A stretch of 64,000 nucleotides of DNA from Herbaspirillum sp. ST 5-3. Its GTDB lineage: Bacteria > Pseudomonadota > Gammaproteobacteria > Burkholderiales > Burkholderiaceae_D. The stretch lies in the NCBI RefSeq assembly GCF_004804275.1, contig NZ_STGI01000003.1:434001-498000 (forward strand), given 5' to 3'. This document shows positions 25,270-34,251 of this stretch, in pieces. The position numbers and the translations under genes were made by a program. How positions within the stretch are numbered: the first letter of the stretch is position 1; each line of letters starts with the position of its first letter. The notes under the pieces are model-generated. The model was not told the origin of the DNA. It saw only the letters and a program-made list of their open reading frames with translations, and ran no database searches.

Positions 25270-27135
25270 TCATTTGTTATCCCTCGCCACCCTGAAGCCG
25301 TTCTGCGAATGGCGCACGCTGGCATCATATTTGAAGCGCGTCGTCGTCGGCATGTAGCTCGCGCCTTCACGCCATGAGCCGCCGCGGATCACGCGTACCC
25401 GGCAATGCGCGTCATCCCAGGCACGGCCGTCGGCCGGCGCGCCCTTGTAGTTGTTGTGCCAGCAGTCGCTCACCCATTCCCAGACGCTGCCGTTCATGTC
25501 GTGCAGTCCGAAGGGATTGGCGGCAAAGGAGCCGACCGGGGTCGGGCCTTCCTGCTGCCAGGGTTCGCCGCAGTCCTTGCAGTTGGCCTTGCCGGTTTGC
25601 ATCTGATTGCCCCACCAGAAGCGCGTCGTGGTTCCGCCGCGCGCGGCGTATTCCCACTCGGCTTCGGTCGGCAGGCGGTAGGATTTGCCGCTGAGCTTGG
25701 TGAGCCATTTCACATATTGCTGCGCATCGTCCCAACTGACATCGCGCACCGGCGTGTTCTTGGGGCGGCCGCTGCCGTTCGGCGAAGGTTGGCAGCCGCC
25801 CGCCTCGACGCAGGCATCCCACTGCGCCACGGTGACTTCATATTTTCCGATCGCGAAGGGGGTGGCGATCGACACATGGTGGGCCGGTTTCTCGGAAGGA
25901 TCGCTCGCGTTGCTTCCCATGGTGAAGTCGCCGGCAGGCAGGGCAACCAAGTCGGGGCAGGTCGGGCAGTCCTTGATTGCTCCGCCGGCTTTCGCGGCCG
26001 ATGGAGCGGGGCGCTCCGGTGCGGCGGCGGCAGGTGGCGCCGGCTTGGCAGCTGCAGGGGGCGTTGGACGGGGACGCTCCGGCGGCGCCTTCGTGGCGGG
26101 TGCTTCAGTCTTCGGTGCGGCCTTGCGCAGGCGTTCGATACGCGCCTTCGCCAATGCGGCGAAACGGCCATTCGGATAGGCTTGCAGATAGGCCTCATAG
26201 TCGGCGACGTGATTGCTGTCCTTGATCGAATCCCAGAAGGTCAGTTCATACTGCTCGGCACTGTCCTTCGGGATGACGCCGCGGCTTCTCAGCGTATCCA
26301 CGGATTCATCCGCATCGAGCGACAGGCCGGCGAGCCGGGTTTCCGAGGTGAGGCCGGGCAAGGAGGAAGACAGCCAGGGGCTTTGCTGCCCGCCGCTGGC
26401 TTCCTGCACGGCGGCAGCGGCGAGTGCGAAGGATTGCTCGAGAGTCGTGCGGGGAAGCGCCATGGCTTTCAGCAAGGCGCCGGTAAAGAGGCCGTGGTGC
26501 GCGCCATCGGCGGCGAAAGCACCCGGGGCGGCGGCATAGGCGATCATCGTTTGGTCAGGCGCGATGAGCGATGCGCTGCCGGCTGCACCGAAAGGCTCGT
26601 TCATGCAGGTATCGAGGACGATCAGGTTCAGCTTTGCCTGGCGCGGCGCGGACATGCTTTTGAGCACCGCCTGCAGATCGATCCCGCCGCGCAGGAGATC
26701 GCGCGGCGCACGGCTGTCGGCATCGACGGGGCGCAGCAATGTCCTGTCCGCAACATGAAAGCCATGCCCGGAAAAATAGAACAGAGCGATGCCGCCATCG
26801 CCGAGCCGGCGCTTGAAGGCAAGGAGCGCTTCGCGCATCTGCGCGCCGCTCAGGTTTTCGTAGCGCATCACGTCGAAGCCGCGCGCGCGCAAGGCCTCGC
26901 TCATCGCAAGTGCGTCGTTGTGCGCATTGGGAAGCGGATCCTCTTCGTAATTCCCGTTGCCGATCACGAGGGCGATGCGCCTGCCCTCAGGATGGGCCTG
27001 CGCGAATGCGTTGCTGGCGCGATATGTCGGGATGTCTGCCTCGGCCCAACTGCAGCACGCGGCTCCGAACAGAAGAGCAATCAAGAGTTTTCGCCACACA
27101 GCGGACCTTCGTTTTGCCAATGCGATGGGGTGCAT
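25270..27135 (-). CDS. Secreted caspase-like (peptidase C14) and FGE-sulfatase domain fusion
   Basis: About 621 aa with a signal peptide (LLIALLFGAACCSWAEA). The caspase-like p20 domain (about 40-260) shows RIALVIGNGNY, the catalytic histidine in SGHG (about H124) and cysteine in LIVLDTCMNEPF (about C177). A linker carries the ADYEAYLQAYPNGR segment also found twice in the MORN kinase. The C-terminal formylglycine-generating/sulfatase-modifying-type domain (about 370-621) has FTMGSN, IGKYEVTVAQW, RLPTEAEWEYAARGG, GLHDMNGSVWEW and RVIRGGSW. The FGE-like half probably binds ligand rather than modifying sulfatases. ATG 27135 has GAGAG upstream; 27153 is the alternative start. It could process exported peptides or sense damage in the periplasm. 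Confidence 0.88.
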   Translation of the reverse strand: MHPIALAKRRSAVWRKLLIALLFGAACCSWAEADIPTYRASNAFAQAHPEGRRIALVIGNGNYEEDPLPNAHNDALAMSEALRARGFDVMRYENLSGAQMREALLAFKRRLGDGGIALFYFSGHGFHVADRTLLRPVDADSRAPRDLLRGGIDLQAVLKSMSAPRQAKLNLIVLDTCMNEPFGAAGSASLIAPDQTMIAYAAAPGAFAADGAHHGLFTGALLKAMALPRTTLEQSFALAAAAVQEASGGQQSPWLSSSLPGLTSETRLAGLSLDADESVDTLRSRGVIPKDSAEQYELTFWDSIKDSNHVADYEAYLQAYPNGRFAALAKARIERLRKAAPKTEAPATKAPPERPRPTPPAAAKPAPPAAAAPERPAPSAAKAGGAIKDCPTCPDLVALPAGDFTMGSNASDPSEKPAHHVSIATPFAIGKYEVTVAQWDACVEAGGCQPSPNGSGRPKNTPVRDVSWDDAQQYVKWLTKLSGKSYRLPTEAEWEYAARGGTTTRFWWGNQMQTGKANCKDCGEPWQQEGPTPVGSFAANPFGLHDMNGSVWEWVSDCWHNNYKGAPADGRAWDDAHCRVRVIRGGSWREGASYMPTTTRFKYDASVRHSQNGFRVARDNK

Positions 27136-27405
27136 CGTTGAACTCTCACTCATAATTCCGGAGGTCTTTATGACGCACTTCAAAATCGGGTCGAATCCCT
27201 CTGATAAATTTTGAGATCCTGGTGATTTTTGGTGATATAGCCACCAGTCGCCGCAAGGTGCTCGATGCGCCGTTGGGAAACTTTCCAGGACGTCGAACAG
27301 CGCGAAGTTTCTTGCACTGATCGCAAGTAATGACGACCGCGCTACGGCAGTGCACTTCGCTGCGCTGCCATGGTTGAAGCGGGCCACTCCGAAAGGATGC
27401 ACAGT

Positions 27406-27831
27406 ATGCCAAGAGCACTCATTTGTTCCGCTTTGGCCATGGCGCTACTCGCCATTCCCCCAGCGATCTCCGCGGGCACGCCGGCTTCCAAGGACGCCCG
27501 TGTCTATTTCATCTGGCCCTCCGACGGCGCGGTGATCAATGGCGGCAAGTTCTGGGTGCGCATGGGGCTGCGCAATATGGGCGTGGCGCCGAAGGGCGTG
27601 AACATGGCCAATGTCGGGCATCATCATTTGCTGGTCGACACCGATCTGCCGCCGCTGGACGAGCAGATTCCGAGCGACCGCAACCATCTGCACTTCGGCG
27701 CGGGCGAGACCGAAGCGCGCATCGAACTCCCGCCGGGCAAGCATACCCTTCAGTTGCTGCTGGGCGACCAGGACCACCGGCCGCATGATCCGCCTGTGTA
27801 CTCGAAGAAAATCACGATCACCGTGCGTTGA
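27406..27831 (+). CDS. DUF4399-like periplasmic protein, first copy
   Basis: 141 aa with a cleavable signal peptide ending near AISAG. The mature domain has the motifs VYFIWPSDGAVINGG, MGVAPKGV, GHHHLLVDTDLPPLDE, HLHFGAGETEARIELPPG and LQLLLGDQDHRPH. Such domains are small beta-sandwich proteins of unknown role; the many histidines suggest metal binding. The ATG at 27406 is chosen because AAAGG is too close to the ATG at 27397. It is divergent from the caspase-like gene and followed by a close paralogue. Confidence 0.75.
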   Translation: MPRALICSALAMALLAIPPAISAGTPASKDARVYFIWPSDGAVINGGKFWVRMGLRNMGVAPKGVNMANVGHHHLLVDTDLPPLDEQIPSDRNHLHFGAGETEARIELPPGKHTLQLLLGDQDHRPHDPPVYSKKITITVR

Positions 27832-27851
27832 GAAACGAGAGGGGCGCCATC

Positions 27852-28274
27852 ATGTTCAAACGAATCGTTGCGGCAATCGCATCCTGCCTGTTCGCCGGCA
27901 TCGTCTTCGCGGGCCCCACGCCGGCGCCCGCCAATGCCCATCTCTATATAGGCTGGCCGAACAACGGTGAAGTCATCGCGGGCGGCAAGCCGTTCCGCGT
28001 CTGGTTCGGACTGCGCGACATGGGCGTCGCGCCAAAGGGCGTCAAGTTCCCCAACACCGGACACCATCATCTGCTGATCGACACCGATCTGCCGCCGGCC
28101 GACCAGGAGATTCCATCGGATCGAAATCACCTGCACTTCGGCGCAGGCGAAACCGAGACCATGATCGAACTGCCGCCCGGGAAGCACACATTGCAGTTGT
28201 TGATGGGCGATGAAAACCACGTTCCGCACAATCCGCCGATCTATTCGAAGAAGATCACGATTACGGTCAAATGA
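27852..28274 (+). CDS. DUF4399-like periplasmic protein, second copy
   Basis: 140 aa with a signal peptide (IVAAIASCLFAGIVFAG). It shares almost all motifs with the preceding gene: LYIGWPNNGEVIAGG, MGVAPKGV, GHHHLLIDTDLPPAD, HLHFGAGETETMIELPPG and LQLLMGDENHVPH. The two evidently arose by tandem duplication and start 20 bp apart. The conserved His cluster (GHHH, HLH, NH or DH) looks like a possible metal site. It lies upstream of the FHA/HD-GYP gene, with a gap of 140 bp. Confidence 0.75.
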   Translation: MFKRIVAAIASCLFAGIVFAGPTPAPANAHLYIGWPNNGEVIAGGKPFRVWFGLRDMGVAPKGVKFPNTGHHHLLIDTDLPPADQEIPSDRNHLHFGAGETETMIELPPGKHTLQLLMGDENHVPHNPPIYSKKITITVK

Positions 28275-28414
28275 GGAGCGTGTTTCCCTCGGAACCGGCG
28301 TTGCGGCACAGTGTCCAAAATTTCTCGAAGGCCATTCAGCGTGGCCGGCTGAATTGACGGGGCAGACAGGAAATCGCGGCGCGCGGTTTGTTCACAGCCT
28401 CGAAGGGCAGTGAT

Positions 28415-30346
28415 ATGGGAAATACAGCAAGTTTGGGCGAGCCGGTCGGCGCGGTCACGGCATATCTGGAAGTCACGGGCGACGGCGCGGTAACGCCGAC
28501 CGTATTTCCGATCCATGATGAAGTGGTGATCGGCCGCGAGCCGCAGGACTCGCTCGCCGCCGACAAGTTTCTCTGCATACCTGAACATACGGTGAGCCGG
28601 CGTCATGCGCGCATCCGGCGCCGCGGCGATACCTATTACGTCGAAGACCTCCATTCCTTCAACGGCACCTTCGTGCTGGGGAACCGGCTGCGTCCCGGCG
28701 CCTGGCATCCCTTGCGCGACGGCGACGAAGTCAGCGTGTCTTCCGCGCAGATCGTGTTTCACTCGCTGCTGATGCCGGCGCGCGAGAACACCAGCACCGT
28801 CATCGCCAAGGCGGTCGATGCCTCCGACCTGACGCGCATGCTGGATGCCTCGCCCGATCCCACGCAATGCGACGTGCAGCGCACCGTGCAGAAGCTGCAC
28901 GCCATGGCGCAAGTCAGCATCGCACTCGGCGCCGTCACCGATCGCGCGACGCTGACCGAGAAGATCATGAACTTCATCTTCGAGCTGTTCCCGCTGGCCG
29001 AGCGTGCCTTCATCCTCCTGAGAAAGAGCGAGGGCGAGGAACCGGTGCCGGTGGCGGCGGCGCGGCGCGATGGCACGGTGATGGACCCCGAGCGCGTCAA
29101 GCTGTCGCGCACCATCATCAGCGAAGTGCTTAACAAGAAGCAGTCGATCCTCTCGGTCGACACCTTGTCGGATCGTCATTTCGGCAGCCAGCATTCCATC
29201 ATTTCCCAGGCGATCCGCAGCGTCATGTGCGTACCCCTGTTGCTGGAGGGCGAATGCCTGGGCCTGATCCAGGTGGATACCTCGTCCGATCCCTATGCCT
29301 TCAAGGAACAGGATCTCGAAATGCTGACCGGGGTGTGCGCGGAAACGGCTGTCGCGCTGAAGAATTTCCAGTTGTATTCCGACATCGAACAATTGCTGGA
29401 TGGGTTCGTGCGCGCATCGGTGCAGGCCATTGAAGAAAGGGACCCGGTCACGGCCGGCCATTCTTTCCGCGTGGCCGACTATGCCGAGCACCTGGCAAAG
29501 GCGGTGGACCGCAGCGATGCGCCGGAGGTGCGACAGGTGACGTTTTCCATCGACCAGGTACGCGAGATCCGCTATGCGGCGCTCTTGCATGATTTCGGCA
29601 AGGTCGGCGTACGCGAGCATGTATTGCGGAAAGAGAAGAAGTTGCATCACGCAGACATGCGCCTGCTGGAGCAGCGCTTCAAGTATGCGCGTGCCTGCCT
29701 GGAGCGCCAGGCCTATCGGCACCTTGTCGAGATGCATGCGCAGCATGAACTGAGCATGGTCGCCTTCCGCGAAGAGAGGCGAAAGATTGAAGAGAACCTG
29801 CGCGAGGAATTCGGCCGCCTCGACAAGTTTCTTGATGCGATACGGCATGCCAACGAGCCGGCGATATCGCACACCGAGGGTGCTCCCGACCTCAAGGAAA
29901 TCCTGCATTACGCCTATCACGAACCGGACGGCCTTGGCGCGCCTTTGCTGGAAGAATGGGAATTTTCGGCGCTGAGCGTTTGCAAAGGTTGCCTGACGCC
30001 GGACGAGCGGCGCCAGATCGAATCGCATGTGGCGGATTCCTACTCCTTCCTGATCCTGATCCCCTGGACGCGCGATCTTTCCGGCGTGCCCTCGATCGCC
30101 CACGGCCATCACGAAAAACTGGACGGTTCCGGCTATCCGATGGGCTTGCGCGGCGACCAGATCAGCATCCAGACGCGGATACTCACGATCTGCGACATCT
30201 TCGACGCGCTCACCGCCGGCGACCGTCCCTACAAGAAAGCAGTGCCGGTGGAAATGGCGCTGGATATGCTGTCGGGCGAATGCCGCGCCGGACATATCGA
30301 TCCCCGATTGTTCAATGTCTTTGTCGAATCCAGGAGCTGGTTATGA
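28415..30346 (+). CDS. FHA-GAF-HD-GYP signalling protein
   Basis: 643 aa, cytosolic. An N-terminal FHA domain (about 20-115, with VIGREP, VSRRHARI and HSFNGTFVLG) should bind phosphothreonine. A GAF domain follows (about 165-325). The HD-GYP domain has AGHSFRVADYA, LLHDFGKVGV (about 392) and, after an unusually long insertion of about 150 residues, HGHHEKLDGSGYPMG and LTAGDRPY. HD-GYP domains hydrolyse c-di-GMP. The protein thus joins kinase signalling to c-di-GMP turnover. The start at ATG 28415 follows GAAGGGCAG. It overlaps the next gene by ATGA and heads a four-gene operon. Confidence 0.9.
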   Translation: MGNTASLGEPVGAVTAYLEVTGDGAVTPTVFPIHDEVVIGREPQDSLAADKFLCIPEHTVSRRHARIRRRGDTYYVEDLHSFNGTFVLGNRLRPGAWHPLRDGDEVSVSSAQIVFHSLLMPARENTSTVIAKAVDASDLTRMLDASPDPTQCDVQRTVQKLHAMAQVSIALGAVTDRATLTEKIMNFIFELFPLAERAFILLRKSEGEEPVPVAAARRDGTVMDPERVKLSRTIISEVLNKKQSILSVDTLSDRHFGSQHSIISQAIRSVMCVPLLLEGECLGLIQVDTSSDPYAFKEQDLEMLTGVCAETAVALKNFQLYSDIEQLLDGFVRASVQAIEERDPVTAGHSFRVADYAEHLAKAVDRSDAPEVRQVTFSIDQVREIRYAALLHDFGKVGVREHVLRKEKKLHHADMRLLEQRFKYARACLERQAYRHLVEMHAQHELSMVAFREERRKIEENLREEFGRLDKFLDAIRHANEPAISHTEGAPDLKEILHYAYHEPDGLGAPLLEEWEFSALSVCKGCLTPDERRQIESHVADSYSFLILIPWTRDLSGVPSIAHGHHEKLDGSGYPMGLRGDQISIQTRILTICDIFDALTAGDRPYKKAVPVEMALDMLSGECRAGHIDPRLFNVFVESRSWL

Positions 30347-31737
30347 AGCTGCTCATTGCCGCCGGGATTGGTATCGTCGTGCTGTCCGGCTGCGCCGATG
30401 TCAGCATGCCGGAATACCGCCGTCCCGATGCACCGGTCAAAACGTCCTGGTCGCAGCAGTCGGGGGCGCCGGTGTCGGCCGCCACGACCATTGCGCCGGA
30501 CTGGTGGAAGGAATTTCGCGACCCCTATCTCGATCAACTGGTGAACAAGGCGATCCACGGCAATTTTGACGTGAAGATTCTTGCCGCGCGCATCCAGGTT
30601 GCGGGCGCGCAAGTGGGCGAAGCGCGCGCGGGCGCATTGCCGACGCTGGATGCGGGCGCCGGCGCGAGCTTCGAGAAAAGCACCGGACAGAAATTCACCA
30701 AGCAATTCAATCTCGGCACGCAGGTCAACTGGGACATCGACGTCTGGGGCAAGGTCGCCAAGGGTGTGCAGGCGCAGACAGCGGAATTCAAGGCTTCAGA
30801 GGCGGATTGGCGTGCGGGCTATCTGACGCTGGTGTCGGATGTATCAACCACGTATTTCCAGATTCTGCAGTTCGACGAGCAGATTGACCAGCAGCAGAAG
30901 ACGCTGGACAAGAACAAGCAAATCCTTGGCATCTATGAAGCGATGTACAAGAACGGCTTGCTGCCGAACACACGCGTGCTGCAGCAGCGTGCCGAGATCA
31001 ATCGCCTCACCAACGATTTGCTGGAACTGCATCGCGCACGCGATCTGGCGGGCAATGCCCTGGCGACCTTGCTCGGCGTGCCCGCGGGCGAGTTCCGCGT
31101 GCCGGCCGGACGCCTGCAGGAGAGGGTGCGCCTTCCGGCCGTCCCTGGCGGACTGCCGGCCGAACTGCTCAAGCGCCGCCCCGATATCGTCGCGGCCGAG
31201 TACCGCGTGCTCGAATCCTATGACCTGGTTGGCCAGGCCAAGCTGGCGCAATTGCCCTCGATCAGCCTGACCGGGCGCGGCGGCAGCTCCAGCTTCGCGC
31301 TGACCGACCTGCTCAAATCCTTTACCTTCGGCCTCCTGCCCAGCATCAATATCCCGATCTTCGATCCCGGCGTGAAGGCGCGTATCAAGACCAGCGAGGC
31401 CGAGACGCGGGTGGCTGAAGAGCAGTACCGCAAGACGGTCGTCGGGGCATTCGAGGAAGTCGAAAATTCGCTGGTCAACCTCGATGCGCACAAGAAGCAG
31501 CGCACCGAGTTGCAGCAGCAGATCGATCATCTGAAAGTGGTGTCTGCGCAAATCCAGGCGCAGCTCAAGGAAGGGCTCGTGTCGCAACTCGAGGTCTTCG
31601 AGACCGAACGTTCGCTCCTGTCGGCGCAACTGGCGCTGCTGGCGAATCACCAGCAGATCCTGTCGGATACGGTCACGCTGTACAAGGCTCTCGGCGGCGG
31701 CTGGCCGTCGATCGAGGTCGGCAATGCAAGTCAGTGA
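30343..31737 (+). CDS. NodT-family outer-membrane efflux lipoprotein (TolC-like)
   Basis: 464 aa with a lipoprotein signal (GIGIVVLSGC, lipid on Cys). Typical features of the RND/T1SS outer-membrane factor family follow: PDWWKEFRDPYLDQLV, IQVAGAQVGEARAGALPTLDAG, LLKRRPDIVAAEYRV, a second long helix pair, and PIFDPG. It should form the trimeric outer-membrane duct. Its ATG overlaps the stop of the FHA-GAF-HD-GYP gene and its own stop overlaps the next start (GTGA), so the three are translationally coupled. It probably works with the HlyD-type protein encoded two genes downstream. Confidence 0.9.
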   Translation: MKLLIAAGIGIVVLSGCADVSMPEYRRPDAPVKTSWSQQSGAPVSAATTIAPDWWKEFRDPYLDQLVNKAIHGNFDVKILAARIQVAGAQVGEARAGALPTLDAGAGASFEKSTGQKFTKQFNLGTQVNWDIDVWGKVAKGVQAQTAEFKASEADWRAGYLTLVSDVSTTYFQILQFDEQIDQQQKTLDKNKQILGIYEAMYKNGLLPNTRVLQQRAEINRLTNDLLELHRARDLAGNALATLLGVPAGEFRVPAGRLQERVRLPAVPGGLPAELLKRRPDIVAAEYRVLESYDLVGQAKLAQLPSISLTGRGGSSSFALTDLLKSFTFGLLPSINIPIFDPGVKARIKTSEAETRVAEEQYRKTVVGAFEEVENSLVNLDAHKKQRTELQQQIDHLKVVSAQIQAQLKEGLVSQLEVFETERSLLSAQLALLANHQQILSDTVTLYKALGGGWPSIEVGNASQ

Positions 31738-34247
31738 ACAGGCACCGCATGTCAGGTCAACACATGGCTACCGAGCAGGCAACGATCGCTGACACCCAGG
31801 CGGCTGCTGGCCTGGAGTTCGACATCGTGCTCAAGCCGGTTTCCCATCCCGAGCTGGGCAACATCCGCATCGACGAAAACCTGTTTGCGATCGGACGCAC
31901 CGAGCCGCCGTTCGACGCCTATCCGCCGGAAGTGGTGGCCGATCTGTCGCGCCGCCATGCGCGCATCTTTTCCGAACACGGCGGCGTGTATATCGCCGAC
32001 CTCGACAGCAAGAACGGCACTACCGTCAATGGCGTCAATGTGCAGCAGAAGATCACCCGGCTGCACGACGGCGACGAGATCTGCTTCGGCGGCACCTTGT
32101 CCTATCGCGTGCATCTCGGCGCCCGTGCCGAGATGCGAGGGCGAGTGGCGAAGCTGGTCAGTCTCACGCTGACGCCCGAACGCGGCGACCTCGGCCTGCA
32201 GCCCATCGTGATCACGCGCTTTCCCTTCCTGATCAGCAAGGCGGACGAGGTGTTCGCTCGCTACAAGGACGACTATCCGCACCAGGTGAACTACATCTCG
32301 CGCCGCCACGCCCATATTTTCCTGAAGGGCGGCTCGCCCTTCGTGGAGGATCTCGGCAGCACCAATGGCACTTTCGTCGCCGGCAAGCGCCTGGACGAAC
32401 ATGCGATGCCGCTGGAGGACGGCGACGTGCTTGCCTTCGGCGGCCATCATTTCGTCTACAAGGTAAGCCAGCAGAAGGAGGAATCCGACCCGACCATCAC
32501 CAAGCTGAGTCCGGCGGTGCGGCCCGTGCCGGAAAAGACCGCCGACGCCGACAAGACTACCTTCGTCGCCGCCGCGGATTCCTTCCTCGACATCTTCTGC
32601 GTCGATCACGTGCAGCAGCAGGATGACGAACTCAATGCCGAAGAGCTGAAAGCGCCGGACGATGCCGCGAAGGAAAAGGAAAAGCATCCGCCGCGCAGCC
32701 GCTTTGCCATCTTCAGCTCCGAGCTGATCGACGCCTTCGTCGGGAAAGAACGCAAAGGCATGAAGCAGGCGCGCTGGGTAGGCGCCGGACTGGTCGCGCT
32801 GCTCGTTGTTTTCGCGCTGGCCTTGTATTTCACCGGTTCCGATCAACGCGAGGTGAAGGACATGTTCGCCGACGGCGAATACGCGAAAGCGGCGGCGGCG
32901 GCCGACGACTATCTGGAGCATGATCCGGAGAATGCGGAAGTCAGGGCCATGGGCAGCGAAGCCTTGCTCAAGGCGCATGTGCCGAAGTGGCTGGCTTTGC
33001 TCAAGGCGCGCAATTTCGACCAGGCGAACGCGGCGCTCGCCGAGATGGGCAAGCGCGGCCGCCACAACAGCGACGTGCAGCCCCTGGTGAACCAGCTTGC
33101 ATGGATGGGCAATATGGAACGATTCATAAGCACCCGGGGCGGACCTGACGCGCCGGTTCGCATCTACGCCGACGAAGACAGGATCAAATCCATCCTCAGG
33201 CAATGGGACGAAGACCCGCAGGGGCACCAGCGCGCCCTCGACGCGGTGGCGTCCGCTGTGCCCGAGTTCCGCGATTCTTACGCGGAAGCGCTCAGCCACT
33301 TGCGCAAGCTGCAAAGCGACGATGCCGTCTACCTGGCCGCCATCGAGCGATTGAAGGGCACGATAGGCGACGAGCTCAAGCGCGATCAGCCGGAGAACCT
33401 GGATGCGGTGCTCAAAGATTACGCCGAGAAGTACCCCCGTCTCGGCGGATTGGACGCAGTGCGGCAGGACTTGCGCCAGTACACCGAAGCCGAGAAGCTG
33501 GCGCGGGAACGCAAGCTCGGCCAGATGATTGCATTGCAGGGCAAGGCCAGGTTCTCGACGCCGCCGTTCCAGGAAAAGTTTCGTGCGCTGGCCTCGAGCA
33601 ATCGTTATCCGCCTGCACCGGTGGTGCAGCAGTACCAGGAGTCGCTGAAAGCCTGGCGCGGCGGCGATACCGGCCAAGCCTTCGCCGGCTTGCAGAAGAT
33701 GGGATCGGGCGCATGGGGCGATGCGGCCGCGAAGGAACTGGAGCGCAAGAAATCCGTCGCCGACCAGTACGCCGCGCTGCAGAAGTCGCGTGATGCCAAG
33801 GACTACGACGAGCGTCTTCTGGCTTTCTATGGTGCGCTCATCCCGGATGAGGATACCTATTTCGTACGCGCCATCGAACCTGATGTCGGGCGTTTCAAGG
33901 ACAAGGCCCTCAGTCGCGCGCGGGACCTGGCCGGACAGGCGGAAGCGCGCTGGCGTCAATACCGGGACAACGGCCCGATCGAGGGCGAGCAGCGGCTGGA
34001 AACCAGGATCTCCGACAAGTTCCGCAACCAGGCGCGACTGCTGTCCGAAGCGCGGGATGATGCGCGTAAAGGCATGGGCATCTACGCGCAACTGAAAACC
34101 GACGCGCCGGCACAATGGAAGAAACTGAATGAGGACATCAAGGCCGAAGCCGATGCGCAGCGCAAGGGCCTGCTGGAATTGCGCAACGTGCTGGAGCCGG
34201 GCTTGCTGAAGGCAAAACTGGCCTTGCTCGGCAGCGAGGAGAACTGA
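31734..34247 (+). CDS. Double-FHA, single-pass membrane protein with long helical periplasmic region
   Basis: 837 aa. Two FHA domains are seen in the cytosolic part: one at about 40-125 (SRRHARIF, DLDSKNGTTVNG) and one at about 155-245 (ISRRHAHIF, DLGSTNGTFVAG). Both carry the R, S/R-H and N residues needed for phosphothreonine binding. A charged linker leads to one transmembrane helix (about 345-365). A Lys/Glu-rich, repeat-like helical region of about 470 residues follows and could be a TPR-like or coiled-coil scaffold. GTG at 31734 overlaps the NodT stop; ATGs at 31749 and 31764 are alternatives. It probably couples phosphorylation to the export complex encoded on either side. Confidence 0.85.
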   Translation: MNRHRMSGQHMATEQATIADTQAAAGLEFDIVLKPVSHPELGNIRIDENLFAIGRTEPPFDAYPPEVVADLSRRHARIFSEHGGVYIADLDSKNGTTVNGVNVQQKITRLHDGDEICFGGTLSYRVHLGARAEMRGRVAKLVSLTLTPERGDLGLQPIVITRFPFLISKADEVFARYKDDYPHQVNYISRRHAHIFLKGGSPFVEDLGSTNGTFVAGKRLDEHAMPLEDGDVLAFGGHHFVYKVSQQKEESDPTITKLSPAVRPVPEKTADADKTTFVAAADSFLDIFCVDHVQQQDDELNAEELKAPDDAAKEKEKHPPRSRFAIFSSELIDAFVGKERKGMKQARWVGAGLVALLVVFALALYFTGSDQREVKDMFADGEYAKAAAAADDYLEHDPENAEVRAMGSEALLKAHVPKWLALLKARNFDQANAALAEMGKRGRHNSDVQPLVNQLAWMGNMERFISTRGGPDAPVRIYADEDRIKSILRQWDEDPQGHQRALDAVASAVPEFRDSYAEALSHLRKLQSDDAVYLAAIERLKGTIGDELKRDQPENLDAVLKDYAEKYPRLGGLDAVRQDLRQYTEAEKLARERKLGQMIALQGKARFSTPPFQEKFRALASSNRYPPAPVVQQYQESLKAWRGGDTGQAFAGLQKMGSGAWGDAAAKELERKKSVADQYAALQKSRDAKDYDERLLAFYGALIPDEDTYFVRAIEPDVGRFKDKALSRARDLAGQAEARWRQYRDNGPIEGEQRLETRISDKFRNQARLLSEARDDARKGMGIYAQLKTDAPAQWKKLNEDIKAEADAQRKGLLELRNVLEPGLLKAKLALLGSEEN

Positions 34248-34251
34248 GGAT

